Positions 7,918-17,038 of a DNA stretch of 64,000 nucleotides are shown here, in pieces. Location: NCBI RefSeq assembly GCF_020859565.1, contig NZ_JAJHUO010000026.1, forward strand, positions 28,079 to 92,078. Direction: 5' to 3'. The translations under genes were made by a program, and so were the position numbers. Below the pieces are notes generated by a model. The model saw only the letters and a program-made list of their open reading frames with translations, did not search any database and was not told the DNA's origin. Source of the stretch: Saccharothrix luteola (lineage in GTDB: Bacteria; Actinomycetota; Actinomycetes; Mycobacteriales; Pseudonocardiaceae). Within the stretch, counting starts at the first letter, position 1; each line of letters starts with the position of its first letter.

Positions 7918-8979
7918 CTAGAAACGCGGGTGGTCGCCCACCAGGGCGGCGCCCGGCTCGTCCGAGCGGACCACGTCGCCCAGCACCCACGCGGGTACGT
8001 GGCGGGCCGTGAGCACGGCCAGGGAGCGGTCCACGTCCTCGGGCGCGACCACGGCGACCATGCCGACGCCCATGTTGAACGTCTTCTCCATCTCCTCGCG
8101 CTCGACCCGGCCGCGCTGGGCGATCAGGGCGAACACGGGCGCGGGCGTCCAGGTGCGGCGGTTGAGCTCGGCGCGCAGGCCCTCGGGCAGCACGCGGGCG
8201 AGGTTCGCGGCCAGACCACCGCCCGTGACGTGGGCGAACGTGCGCACCTCTGCCTCGGCGGCCAGCGCGAGGCAGTCCTTGGCGTAGATGCGGGTCGGTT
8301 CGAGCATCTCCTCGCCGAGGGTGCGGCCGAACTCCTCGACGTGGCCCTCCAGCGGCATCCGGGCGATGTCCAGCAGCACGTGCCGCGCCAAGGAGTACCC
8401 GTTCGAGTGCAGGCCGGACGAGCCCATGGCGATCACCACGTCACCCGCGCGCACCCGGTCCGGGCCGAGCATGGCGGACGCCTCGACCACGCCGACGCCC
8501 GTGCCGGAGATGTCGTAGTCGTTCGCGCCCATCAGGCCGGGGTGCTCGGCGGTCTCGCCGCCCAGCAGCGCGCACCCCGCCAGCACGCAGCCCTCGGAGA
8601 TGCCCTTGACCAGCGCCGCGACCTTGTCCGGGTCGACCCGGCCGATCGCGATGTAGTCCTGCATGAACAGCGGCTCCGCGCCGCACACCACGAGGTCGTC
8701 CACGACCATCGCGACCAGGTCGATGCCGACCGTGTCGTGCTTGTCCAACGACTGCGCGACCGCGATCTTGGTGCCGACGCCGTCGGTCGAGGCCGCGAGC
8801 ACCGGCTCCTTCCAGCGGTCGAGCTTGAGCTGGAACAACCCCGCGAAGCCGCCGATGCCGCCGAGCACCTCGGGACGCTGCGCCTTGGCCGCCCACGGCT
8901 TGAGCTTCTCCACCGCCTCGTCGCCGGCTTCGATGCTTACTCCAGCTGCGGCGTAGGTCGCCTTGGCGCTGTCCGTCAC
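7918..8979 (-). CDS. purM: phosphoribosylformylglycinamidine cyclo-ligase (AIR synthetase)
   Basis: A 353-residue enzyme that catalyses ATP-dependent closure of FGAM to aminoimidazole ribotide in de novo purine synthesis. Diagnostic segments are STDGVGTKIAVAQ, the ATP-site GGETAEHPGLM, and HVTGGGLAANLARVLP. Length is normal. The GTG at 8979 was chosen for the GGAG about ten bases upstream and because it gives the usual start TDSAKATYAAAGV. Longer in-frame starts lack a site. It follows purF with about 80 bases between them, the same purF-purM pair as in mycobacteria. Confidence 0.96.
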   Translation of the reverse strand: MTDSAKATYAAAGVSIEAGDEAVEKLKPWAAKAQRPEVLGGIGGFAGLFQLKLDRWKEPVLAASTDGVGTKIAVAQSLDKHDTVGIDLVAMVVDDLVVCGAEPLFMQDYIAIGRVDPDKVAALVKGISEGCVLAGCALLGGETAEHPGLMGANDYDISGTGVGVVEASAMLGPDRVRAGDVVIAMGSSGLHSNGYSLARHVLLDIARMPLEGHVEEFGRTLGEEMLEPTRIYAKDCLALAAEAEVRTFAHVTGGGLAANLARVLPEGLRAELNRRTWTPAPVFALIAQRGRVEREEMEKTFNMGVGMVAVVAPEDVDRSLAVLTARHVPAWVLGDVVRSDEPGAALVGDHPRF

Positions 8980-9058
8980 GTCTCTGTGCTCCACATTCAG
9001 GGCATCCACATTCGGTACATCCGTGTCCAGCCGGGCACGCGCCCGGCTCCGCCCGCGA

Positions 9059-10591
9059 TCAGGGGCGTTGCAGGGCGTCCTCGGCACCGTACCCGTTCGT
9101 CAGGACGGGGGTCGCCGAGCCCGCGACGCCCCGGATCCCCTCGAGCAGGTGCTTGCCGATCAGCGCGTCGTCGGGCAGCGGGATCGGGTAGTCCCCGTCG
9201 AAGCACGCCGTGCACAGCCGCGTCTTGGGCTGCTCGCTGGCCGCGATCAGCTCCTCCAGCGACACGTAGCCGAGCGAGTCCGCGCCGACCGAGCGGCGGA
9301 TGCCGTCGGTGTCCAGGCCGTTGGCGATCAGCTCGGCCCGGGAGGCGAAGTCGATGCCGTAGAAGCACGGCCACTTGACCGGCGGCGACGCGATCCGCAC
9401 GTGCACCTCGAGCGCACCCGCCTCGCGCAGCATCCGGACCAGGGCGCGCTGCGTGTTTCCGCGCACGATCGAGTCGTCCACCACGACCAGGCGCTTGCCG
9501 CGGATCACGTCCCGAAGCGGGTTCAGCTTCAGCCGGATGCCCAGCTGGCGGATGGTCTGCGACGGCTGGATGAACGTGCGGCCGACGTAGGCGTTCTTGA
9601 CCAGGCCGGAGCCGTACGGGATGCCGCTGGCCTGCGCGTACCCGATGGCGGCCGGCGTGCCGGACTCGGGCACCGGGATGACCAGGTCGGCCTCCACCGG
9701 GTGCTCGGCGGCGAGCCGGCGGCCGATCTCGACGCGGGTGGCGTGCACCGAGCGGCCGGCGATCGTGGTGTCCGGTCGGGCCAGGTAGACGTACTCGAAG
9801 ATGCAGCCCTTGGGCTCGGGCGTGGCGAACCGGCTGGACCGCAGGCCGTTCTCGTCGATCGCGATCAGCTCGCCCGGCTCGACCTCGCGGACGAACGACG
9901 CGCCGACGATGTCCAGCGCCGCCGTCTCGCTGGCGACCACCCAGCCGCGCTCCAGCCTGCCGAGCACCAGGGGGCGCACGCCGTGCGGGTCGCGGGCCGC
10001 GTAGAGGGTGGACTCGTCGGAGAACGTGAGGCAGAACGCACCGCGCAGGGTCGGCAGCAGCTGCAGGGCCGCCTGCTCGATGCCGATGTCGGCGGCCTGG
10101 GCGGCGAGCAGGCCGCAGATCAGGTCGGAGTCCGTGGTCGCGCCGTGGCTGGTGTCCACGCCGACCTCGCGCGCCTTCACCATCAGCTCGGCGGTGTTGA
10201 CCAGGTTGCCGTTGTGGCCGAGCGAGAGGCCCGAGCCGGTGGCCGTGGTGCGGAACGTCGGCTGCGCGTTCTCCCACGTGGTGGAACCGGTGGTGGAGTA
10301 GCGGCAGTGGCCGACGGCGACGTGGCCGCGCAGCGCCTGGAGCACCTGCTCGTCGAACACCTGGCTGACCAGGCCGAGGTCCTTGAAGACCACCACCTGG
10401 CTGCCGTCGCCGACCGAGATGCCGGCGGCCTCCTGGCCGCGGTGCTGGAGGGCGTAGAGGCCGAAGTAGGTGAGCTTGGCGACCTCTTCGCCGGGTGCCC
10501 ACACGCCGAACACACCGCATTCCTCGCGGGGTTCGCGCTCTTCCTGGATGTCGGGGTCAATGCGGCCGGTTGCTGAATGGTCGGTGACCAC
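9059..10591 (-). CDS. purF: amidophosphoribosyltransferase (glutamine PRPP amidotransferase)
   Basis: A 510-residue enzyme for the committed step of purine synthesis, converting PRPP and glutamine to phosphoribosylamine. The N-terminal Ntn-type glutaminase domain would be exposed by removing a 24-residue acidic propeptide, leaving Cys25 of EECGVFG as nucleophile. The glutaminase also shows QHRGQEAAGI and GHCRYSTTG. The phosphoribosyltransferase domain has the PRPP loop VVVDDSIVRGNT. A propeptide is typical of the Bacillus-type class, which also binds an Fe-S cluster. Cysteines near the C-terminus (TRLCTACFDG) are compatible with that. GTG start. It lies upstream of purM. Confidence 0.97.
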   Translation of the reverse strand: MVTDHSATGRIDPDIQEEREPREECGVFGVWAPGEEVAKLTYFGLYALQHRGQEAAGISVGDGSQVVVFKDLGLVSQVFDEQVLQALRGHVAVGHCRYSTTGSTTWENAQPTFRTTATGSGLSLGHNGNLVNTAELMVKAREVGVDTSHGATTDSDLICGLLAAQAADIGIEQAALQLLPTLRGAFCLTFSDESTLYAARDPHGVRPLVLGRLERGWVVASETAALDIVGASFVREVEPGELIAIDENGLRSSRFATPEPKGCIFEYVYLARPDTTIAGRSVHATRVEIGRRLAAEHPVEADLVIPVPESGTPAAIGYAQASGIPYGSGLVKNAYVGRTFIQPSQTIRQLGIRLKLNPLRDVIRGKRLVVVDDSIVRGNTQRALVRMLREAGALEVHVRIASPPVKWPCFYGIDFASRAELIANGLDTDGIRRSVGADSLGYVSLEELIAASEQPKTRLCTACFDGDYPIPLPDDALIGKHLLEGIRGVAGSATPVLTNGYGAEDALQRP

Positions 10592-10637
10592 CGGGTTGCT
10601 CCCTAACGACGAGGGTGGGCTGCACTATCGAGTGTAA

Positions 10638-10676
10638 GGCTGATGGGGGGCGTCCCACCCCCCTCAGCCCCCCATC
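10638..10676 (-). terminator. G/C-run hairpin between an isomerase gene and purF
   Basis: GATGGGGGG (10642-10650) pairs perfectly with CCCCCCATC (10668-10676). A second C6 run at 10658-10663, followed by TCAG, can pair instead with CTGA.GGGGGG (10640-10650, one bulge). The two pairings exclude each other. On the minus strand the element lies after the isomerase stop and before a TACACT -10-like box and purF. It most simply ends the isomerase transcript. Confidence 0.55.
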
Positions 10677-10706
10677 GACGTGACGAAACGCACCCTCACC
10701 GGGCCG

Positions 10707-11438
10707 TCAGTCGAGCTTCAGCGCGAACCAGACCCGCTCGTCGCCGGTGTGCTTGAGCGGCAGGCGGCCCCACAGCCCGTAGTGCACGAGCTGCGCCTCG
10801 CCGGTGACCTGGACGTCCGTCTCCTCGCCCGGCCAGGCCGCCCGCACCTCCGGCACGACGCCCGGCGCGAACGTCACCACCCACGCCTCGGGCACGTCGG
10901 TGAGCTGCACGAGGGCGGTGCCCTTGGTGGTCGGCGGCACGTCGGTGGCGTACTTGGCGGCGAGCAGGGTGGTGAGCGCCTCGTCGATGCCGTCCACGGC
11001 GAAGTCCGCGTCGCCCGTCACCAGCTCGCGCAGGGCCGCCTGGGCGTCCCAGCGGCGGAGGTCGAGCTCGTGCGCGATCCGCCGGTGCCAGACCCACGCC
11101 AGGTCCGGCGCGGCGGGCGAGAACGTCCAGGCCGCCCGGTTGCCCGGGACGGCGGGCAGCAGCTCGGCGGCCTTGGCCAGCTGGGCGTCCAGGTACGCGA
11201 GCGGCTCTACCTCGGCCGGCGGGCGCGGCAGGCGCAGCTGGACGGGGCTGCCGGTGCGGAGGTACTCCAGCGACGTCTCCAGGAACCTGCCGACGTGCAG
11301 CGTCAGGTCGGTGAACGTCCAGCCGGGGCAGCTGGGCACCTTGGCGGTGGGGTCGGCCTTCCCGACCGCCGCCCGGAACATCTCCGCCTGCGCGGTGAAG
11401 ACCTCGGTCCACCGCTGGGTGGTCCAACCTCCAGGCAC
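10707..11438 (-). CDS. maleylpyruvate isomerase family mycothiol-dependent enzyme
   Basis: A 243-residue protein of the DinB-like/MDMPI superfamily. The N-terminal four-helix part begins WTTQRWTEVFTAQAEMFRAAVGKADP and contains CPGWTFTDLTLHVGRFL, the family's typical first block, with His in LTLHVG as a likely metal ligand. HRRIAHELDLRRWDAQAAL provides the second His-rich segment, followed by an SCP-like C-terminal domain. Such enzymes use mycothiol in isomerisation or detoxification reactions, and the substrate is unknown. The GTG at 11438 has GGGAGG seven bases upstream and excludes about 16 non-family residues of the longer open frame. Confidence 0.82.
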   Translation of the reverse strand: MPGGWTTQRWTEVFTAQAEMFRAAVGKADPTAKVPSCPGWTFTDLTLHVGRFLETSLEYLRTGSPVQLRLPRPPAEVEPLAYLDAQLAKAAELLPAVPGNRAAWTFSPAAPDLAWVWHRRIAHELDLRRWDAQAALRELVTGDADFAVDGIDEALTTLLAAKYATDVPPTTKGTALVQLTDVPEAWVVTFAPGVVPEVRAAWPGEETDVQVTGEAQLVHYGLWGRLPLKHTGDERVWFALKLD

Positions 11439-11597
11439 GTCCAGCCTCCCGCTTGAGTCGATCGGTGCGCGGCCATCGTGCCGCACGGGGCGCGGTCCCG
11501 GCGGCGGAAGGCCGACCTTCCCACCTAATCGACGCGGGAACCGGGCCGCCGGTGCCCTCCGATCGGCGATGCCACCCGGCGGGGACCCGGCCGCCCG

Positions 11598-12620
11598 TCA
11601 CGCCAGGTCGACGACCACCTTCACGTCGTCGGGCTCCCGCTCCAGCGCCTCGGTGAAGCGGTCGAGGGGCACGCGGCGGGTGATCAGGCCGTTCAGCCAC
11701 GGGCGGCTGGCCTCGGCGAGGGCCTCTGCGGCGGCGAGGTAGTCCGGCAGGCCCGCGTTGACCGTGCCGAAGACCGTCTTGTTGCCCAGCACCATGCCGT
11801 CGAACACGCCCGGGTCCAGCGGCACTGGGTCGTGCTCGCCCGAGATGCCCGCCACGACGGTGACCGACGCGCGGCGCGCGCACTCCCAGATCAGGGACGG
11901 GACGCCGGTGCACTCGATCGCCACGTCGACCTCGGCGGCGACCCCGGCCAGGTCCCGGTGGTAGGTGGCGCCCAGCGTGGTGACCAGGTCCGGCTTGCGG
12001 CCGTCGGTGACGCGGTCGACCACGTGCACCCGCAGGCCCCGCTGCACGCCGAGCAACGCCGCCAGCAGGCCGATCGGCCCGGCACCGGTGATCAGCGCCG
12101 ACCGGACCGGCAGGTGCGACCGCGCGGCCACCGCCGACACCTGCGCCCACGCCTTGGCCACCACCGACGCGGGCTCCGTCAGCACGCCCGCGTCACCCAG
12201 CGCCGGGTCGAGCCGCACGGCGAACTTCGGCGGCACCGTCCAGCGCTGCATCCCGTACCCGTCGAGCTCCTTGATGCCGCGCTCGGTGTACTTGCCGTTG
12301 CGGCAGAAGTCCCACGCGTCCACCGCGCACGCCGGGCACGGCTCGGGGTCGGGCCGGCGCACCACCCCGGCCACCAGGTCGCCCGGCGCGAACGCCGGCG
12401 TCGGGCTGCTGATCACCCGGCCGAGCGACTCGTGGAACGGCACGATGTGCTCCCGGCCGGGCGGCAACCAGCCGAAACCGTCGCGGACGATCTCCACGTC
12501 GGTGCCGCACACGCCCGCCAGCAGCCCCTCGACCAGCAGCTCGCCGTCGACCGGGACGACCTCGCGGTCCACCACCCGTGACGCCGACGGCTCGCCGGGC
12601 ACGACCTCCGCCGCCCTCAC
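11598..12620 (-). CDS. zinc-dependent glucose 1-dehydrogenase
   Basis: A 340-residue medium-chain dehydrogenase of the GDH type. Catalytic zinc ligands are predicted at Cys38 (AGVCGTD), His63 and Glu64 (VPFHESLGR). The dinucleotide fold has GAGPIG (179-184). The cofactor region TVVAGISG and the N-terminal REHIVPFHE pattern match glucose 1-dehydrogenases, which oxidise beta-D-glucose to gluconolactone with NAD(P). Structural-zinc cysteines are sparse (CPAC plus Cys106), so the usual four-Cys lobe may be incomplete. The GTG overlaps the stop of the upstream GH15 gene (GTGA). Coupling to a glucose-releasing hydrolase suggests that one makes and the other oxidises glucose. Confidence 0.85.
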   Translation of the reverse strand: MRAAEVVPGEPSASRVVDREVVPVDGELLVEGLLAGVCGTDVEIVRDGFGWLPPGREHIVPFHESLGRVISSPTPAFAPGDLVAGVVRRPDPEPCPACAVDAWDFCRNGKYTERGIKELDGYGMQRWTVPPKFAVRLDPALGDAGVLTEPASVVAKAWAQVSAVAARSHLPVRSALITGAGPIGLLAALLGVQRGLRVHVVDRVTDGRKPDLVTTLGATYHRDLAGVAAEVDVAIECTGVPSLIWECARRASVTVVAGISGEHDPVPLDPGVFDGMVLGNKTVFGTVNAGLPDYLAAAEALAEASRPWLNGLITRRVPLDRFTEALEREPDDVKVVVDLA

Positions 12621-14465
12621 GCCGCACCGCTGCGGTGGCGTTCGTCGCGGGTGTGGCCGCCGAACAGCACCGCCGCGCTGTTCACCAGCGCCAGGTGGCT
12701 GAACGCCTGCGGGAAGTTGCCGAGCATCCGCCCGGTGCCCGCGTCGTACTCCTCCGCCAACAGCCCCACGTCGTTGCACAGGTCCACGAGCCGGTCGTAC
12801 ATCGCCAGCGCCTCCTCGCGTCGCCCGGCCAACGCCAGCGCGTCGACGTACCAGAACGAGCACGCCAGGAAGCTTCCCTCGACACCGACCAGTCCGTCCA
12901 CTTCGGACTCGCCGTGCCCGGTCTCGTACCGGTCGACCAGGTCGCCGTGCTTGAGCACCCGCGAGATCGCGTCCAGGGTGCCGAGCACGCGCGGGTCGTC
13001 GCCGGGCAGGAAGCCGACCGCCGGGATCAGCAGCGTGGCCGCGTCCAGCTCCGTGCCGCCGTAGTACTGGGTGAACGCGCCCACCGACGCGTTCCAGCCC
13101 TTCGCCAGCACCTCGGCGTGCACTGCCTCGCGCAGCTCGCGCCACCGCTGCACCGGACCGGGCAGGTCGTGCTCCTCCACCGCGCGCACCGCCCGGTCGA
13201 ACGCCACCCACAGCATCACCCGCGAGTGCGTGAAGTGCCGGTCCGGGCCGCGCACCTCCCACAGCCCCTTGTCCGGCTGCTCCCACACCTTCTCCAGGTG
13301 CCGCAGCATGCCGCGCTGCATGGCCCACGAGTCCGCCGTCTCGCCGAGGCCGCGTTCCCGGGCCAGGTGCAACGCGTCCATCACCTCGCCGTACACGTCC
13401 AGCTGCAACTGCCGGTAGGCCGCGTTCCCGACCCGCACCGGCCGCGCGCCCCGGTAGCCGGGCAGCCAGTCGACCTCCCACTCGACCAGGTGCCGCTCGC
13501 CGCCGAGGCCGTACATGATCTGCAGGTCGGCCGGGTCGCCCGCGACGGCGCGCAGCAGCCACCTCCGCCACGCCGCCGCCTCGTCCGTGCAGCCGAAGTT
13601 GTCCAGCGCCAGCAACGTGAACGTGGCGTCGCGCAGCCAGCAGTAGCGGTAGTCCCAGTTGCGCTCGCCGCCGAACGTCTCCGGCAGCGACGTGGTCGGC
13701 GCGGCCACGATCCCGCCGGTCGGCGCGTACGACAGGCCCTTCAACGTGATCAGCGACCGCCGCACGGCCTCCGCGTGCGGGCCGTCGTAGTCGATCCGGG
13801 ACGACCAGCCCAGCCAGAACGCCTCGGACCGCGCGACCTCCGCCATCGCGTCCACGGGCGCGGGCGGCTCGTCGGGCGAGTAGGCGAACTCCATCACCCA
13901 CGACAGCCGCTCGCCCGCCGAGATGGTGAACTCCGCCTCGTGCGCGCGCTTGCCGTGCACCCGGTACGGCAGCCGGTCGCCGTACAGCGCGACCGCGGAC
14001 GGGCCGGCGAGCGCGACGATGCACTCCTGCCCGTCCCGCTCACCGCGCCGCACCCACGGCACCGAGTCGCCGTAGGCGAACCGCAGCACCCACCGCAACG
14101 ACATCTCGACCTGCCCGGCCACGCCCTCCAGCACGCGCACCCACCCGCGTGTCGGCGTCCCAGTCGTCCTGCTCGGGCGGCATGGTGTCGATCAGCCGCA
14201 CCACGCCGTCCACGGTCTCGAACTCGGTCTCCAGCACCAGGCTGCCGTCCCGGTAGGACCGTCGCACCGACACCACCTCGCCGGTCGGCGCGATCCGCCA
14301 GTGCCCGTCGTCCTCGGTGCCGAGCAGCCGGGAGAAGCAGGACGGCGAGTCGAACCGCGGCATGCACAGCCAGTCGATCGACCCGTCCCGTCCCACCAGG
14401 GCCGCCGTCCTCAGATCGGACAGCAGCGCGTAGTCCTCGATCCGTCCAGGTCCTGTGTCGCCCAC
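12617..14465 (-). pseudogene. GH15 glycosidase (trehalase/glucoamylase type), frameshifted
   Basis: Two adjacent frames together give a normal GH15 protein of about 615 residues. The N-terminal part (GTG 14465) has IEDYALLSDLRTAALVGRDG and SIDWLCMPRFDSPSCFSRLLG. The remainder, from 14140 to the stop, contains the (alpha/alpha)6 catalytic domain with GLWEVRG (likely general acid) and GSFLACSFW (likely base region). The join should read DTRVVRVLEG. The DNA has GGGTGGGTGCGC where one G fewer restores it, so one extra base lies in the C run at 14140-14142. This is a recent mutation or a sequencing error, since both halves are otherwise undamaged. Members hydrolyse trehalose, dextrin or similar alpha-glucosides to glucose. 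Confidence 0.82.
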
Positions 14466-14564
14466 GCCGCCGACCCTACGTACCCGCGTTCGACCGTGCG
14501 CGCTCTCGCGCACGTTGCCCGCAATGCGCCTTACGGGTGAGGCCGATCCGATACGTTGGTCCTC

Positions 14565-15149
14565 ATGCGCCGTGTCGTGCCGCTCATCGCCGCCCTGGCC
14601 CTGCTCGGGGGCTGCTCGCAAGCCACGGACGGGTCCGCGACCCCCGGTGGTTCGACGCCGACGACCACCGCGGGCCAGGCGTCCGGGTCGGGCAAGCCGT
14701 CGTCGACGACGAAGGAGCCGGCCAAGCGCCCGAAGACGATCAACGTCGAGGGCGTCGACCCGTGCGCTCTGCTGACCGAGGCCCAGCGCGCGGAGTTCGG
14801 CCTGGACCAGCCGCCGCAGCCGAGCGACGACGCCCCCGGCAAGAAGGGCTGCACGATCAGCCGCGGGGACCGCAAGCACTTCGTCGGCATCGTCGCCGAC
14901 ACCACCGCGGGCATCGACGAGTACGCGAAGTCGGACGGCAAGGTGACCAGGCTGGAGGTCGGCGGCTTCCCCGCGCTGCTGGTCGAGGCCGACACCCCAC
15001 TCGGTCTGTCCTGTTCGGTCACGGTGGACGTCTCGGACGGCCAGGTGGTCGACGTGGGCGCGTTCAGCCTCGGCGACGTCGACCTCGCGACCCTCTGCCA
15101 GGTCGTCCAGCCGGTCGCGGCGGCCGTCGTCGCCAACGTGAACAAGTAG
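14565..15149 (+). CDS. DUF3558 lipoprotein (type VII module 1)
   Basis: A 194-residue secreted lipoprotein. The signal peptide MRRVVPLIAALALLGGCSQ ends in the lipobox LGGC, followed by a Thr/Ser/Pro-rich linker and a DUF3558 domain with the conserved VDPCALLT near its start and paired cysteines (CTISRG, SCSVTVDV, TLCQVV). The domain's biochemical role is unknown. The ATG at 14565 is preferred over a TTG three codons earlier, which would add residues before the signal peptide. It precedes PE-like, PPE-like and EspG genes, and a second DUF3558 lipoprotein sits in the matching module at 54.1-54.7 kb. It probably acts on the outer face of the membrane with that module. Confidence 0.85.
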   Translation: MRRVVPLIAALALLGGCSQATDGSATPGGSTPTTTAGQASGSGKPSSTTKEPAKRPKTINVEGVDPCALLTEAQRAEFGLDQPPQPSDDAPGKKGCTISRGDRKHFVGIVADTTAGIDEYAKSDGKVTRLEVGGFPALLVEADTPLGLSCSVTVDVSDGQVVDVGAFSLGDVDLATLCQVVQPVAAAVVANVNK

Positions 15150-15256
15150 AACTACCCCCTTTGCGAAGGGAACCGCCCACCCGCGTCATGCATCAGAGCT
15201 AAAGTCGTCCCGAATGCACACGCTGGGGTATGTGCAGTACTGAGGAGGGGTGTGCC

Positions 15257-15649
15257 GTGTTCATCGCGGATGGTGGTGGCGGAGGATCGACGCCGACGAC
15301 GCTCCCGGACTACGCCGGAGCGCAGCGGAAGTTGAGCATCGAGCCCTCGGCGATCCCGGACGCGCGCAAGGTGTTCGCCGACGCGTTGAACCAGCTGGAC
15401 TCGAAGCTCCGGGTGGCGATCGCGGAGCTGAGGGCGAAGCCTTGGGCCGGCGACCCGGTGAGCAACGAGACCGCCGACCGGTTCAACCAGGACACCTTCG
15501 AGGCGGGCGACTCGGCGGGCCTGACGGCCCTCAAGGCCTACCGCGACCAGCTCCAGGGCGTGGTCGACCAGCTCACCGCCATCGAAGCCGACTACCGGCG
15601 CGTCGAAGGCGACAACACCGCGTCCTGGGGACGCGTCGACAACCGCTGA
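15257..15649 (+). CDS. PE-like type VII secretion substrate (module 1)
   Basis: This 130-residue helical protein has a short Gly-rich N-terminus followed by about 100 residues of predicted helix-turn-helix. IEPSAIPDARKVFADALNQL and LKAYRDQLQGVVDQLTAIE frame a central turn with PWAGDPVS. Size, lack of a signal peptide and position directly before a PPE-like gene fit a PE-type partner that would form a helical heterodimer with it. The protein at 54692-55144 has the same architecture. The GTG at 15257 has GAGGAGGGG six bases upstream, and an earlier ATG would place that site inside the gene. No strict PE motif is seen, so the label describes an analogue. Confidence 0.68.
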   Translation: MFIADGGGGGSTPTTLPDYAGAQRKLSIEPSAIPDARKVFADALNQLDSKLRVAIAELRAKPWAGDPVSNETADRFNQDTFEAGDSAGLTALKAYRDQLQGVVDQLTAIEADYRRVEGDNTASWGRVDNR

Positions 15650-15685
15650 CCTTGCCGACCTACGCACCCGAGGGGGGCGAGCACG

Positions 15686-17038
15686 ATGGGTGACCACCGC
15701 TGGCGCGGGTATGCCCACCCCGATCTCTACCGGATGATCAACGAGGGGCCGGGCGTTGCCGCGTCCCGACCGCTCGAGGACTCCTGGAAGTCCCTGTCCG
15801 AGGCCTTGGGCGAGATCGACACCTCGATCCAGCAGGGGCTCGCCAAGCTCGGCGCGAGCTGGGAGGGCGACACCGCCGACACCACGACGGCCACGCTGTC
15901 GCCGCTCGCCGCGTGGGCGTCGGACGCCCAGCAGGGCTCGGGCACGATGGAGACCTCCGCCCAGCTGCAGGCGGACTACATCGCGAACGCCCGCAAGGAG
16001 ATGCCCGAGCCGGTCCCGGTGACCACCGAGGCGCCGTCGCTCGGCGACAAGATCCTCGGCGGGCTGACCGGTCCGGTCGGCATGATGCACGTCATCCAGC
16101 AGCAGCAGGACCACGAGCAGCAGGAAGCGGCGCAGGACAACGCCGAGGCCAAGGCTGTCGAGGTGATGAACAACTACCAGTCCAGCAGCGAGTGGAACGC
16201 CGACACGCTGGGCAAGTTCGTCCCGCCGCCGAAGGTCGTGATCGACACCCCGCCGCCGGCCGGCGCGGGTGAGTTCAACAACACGAGCGCGAGCTACAAC
16301 TCCACCCCGACGTGGACGCCGCCGGGCGGTGGCGGTGGCACCACGAACACGTCGTGGGCCCCGCCGTCGACCGGCACGCCCGTGCCGCAGCCCGGCCTGG
16401 TGCCCGGCACCGGTGGCAACACGAACACCTCGTGGGCCCCGCCGACGACGGGCACCCCGACGGTGCCGCCGCCGACGGTCAACCCCCCGGTGAACCTGCC
16501 GCCGAAGCCGCCCGTCGGCCCGATGCCCCCTCCCCAGTGGGTCCCGCCGAAGCCGCCGAACAACGGCCCGCAGGTCCCGCCGAGGGTGCCGACCGGTCCC
16601 GGCGGTCCGCCGCGCCCCGGTCTGCCGACCGGTCGCGGCCCCGGCATGCCGGGTATGCCCGGTGTGCCCGGCCCTGGCCAGCAGGGTCCCGGTGGCATGC
16701 GCCCCGGTATGCCCGGCATGGGCGGTATGCCCGGTTCCGGCATGCCCGGTGGCGCGGGTGCGCCCGGCGGTGGCAACCCGGCCGGCATGCCCGGTCGCGG
16801 TGGCGCCGCGGGTGTCGGCGGCTTCGGTCCCGGTGCCGGCGGTCCCGGTGGTCCCGGCGCGGCGGGTCGTCCGGGTGCGGGCGGTCCGGGCATGGCCGGT
16901 GGGGCGGCCGGCGCGCAGGGCGGCAACGGCGAGGACGACCTCGAGCACAAGGCAGCCGACTACCTGGTCGAGACGAACGACGTGTTCGGCGACGACCGGC
17001 TCGTCGCGCCGCCGGTGATCGGGGAAATGCCGCAGTAG
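15686..17038 (+). CDS. PPE-like type VII secretion substrate with Pro/Gly-rich tail (module 1)
   Basis: A 450-residue protein. Residues 1-130 are helical with a WxG turn (LGASWEGDTAD), as in PPE/WXG100 proteins. Residues about 190-300 are Pro/Thr-rich with NTSWAPPSTGTP occurring twice, and 300-420 are Gly/Pro/Met-rich collagen-like (GMPGMPGVPG type). The acidic tail ends in YLVETNDVFGDDR then VAPPVIGE. This tail is shared with the PPE-like protein at 52.8-54.1 kb (DVFGDER..VIGD), although the proteins differ elsewhere, suggesting a recognition or export signal. No signal peptide. It is predicted to be exported by an ESX system with EspG as chaperone. The machinery itself is not in this window. 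Confidence 0.75.
   Translation: MGDHRWRGYAHPDLYRMINEGPGVAASRPLEDSWKSLSEALGEIDTSIQQGLAKLGASWEGDTADTTTATLSPLAAWASDAQQGSGTMETSAQLQADYIANARKEMPEPVPVTTEAPSLGDKILGGLTGPVGMMHVIQQQQDHEQQEAAQDNAEAKAVEVMNNYQSSSEWNADTLGKFVPPPKVVIDTPPPAGAGEFNNTSASYNSTPTWTPPGGGGGTTNTSWAPPSTGTPVPQPGLVPGTGGNTNTSWAPPTTGTPTVPPPTVNPPVNLPPKPPVGPMPPPQWVPPKPPNNGPQVPPRVPTGPGGPPRPGLPTGRGPGMPGMPGVPGPGQQGPGGMRPGMPGMGGMPGSGMPGGAGAPGGGNPAGMPGRGGAAGVGGFGPGAGGPGGPGAAGRPGAGGPGMAGGAAGAQGGNGEDDLEHKAADYLVETNDVFGDDRLVAPPVIGEMPQ

Noticed and set aside
16560..16940. Gly/Pro/Met-rich stretch of the PPE-like gene as a CRISPR or non-coding tandem repeat
   Set aside because: The repetition is at the amino-acid level, in frame with a complete gene, with no constant repeat/spacer arrangement.
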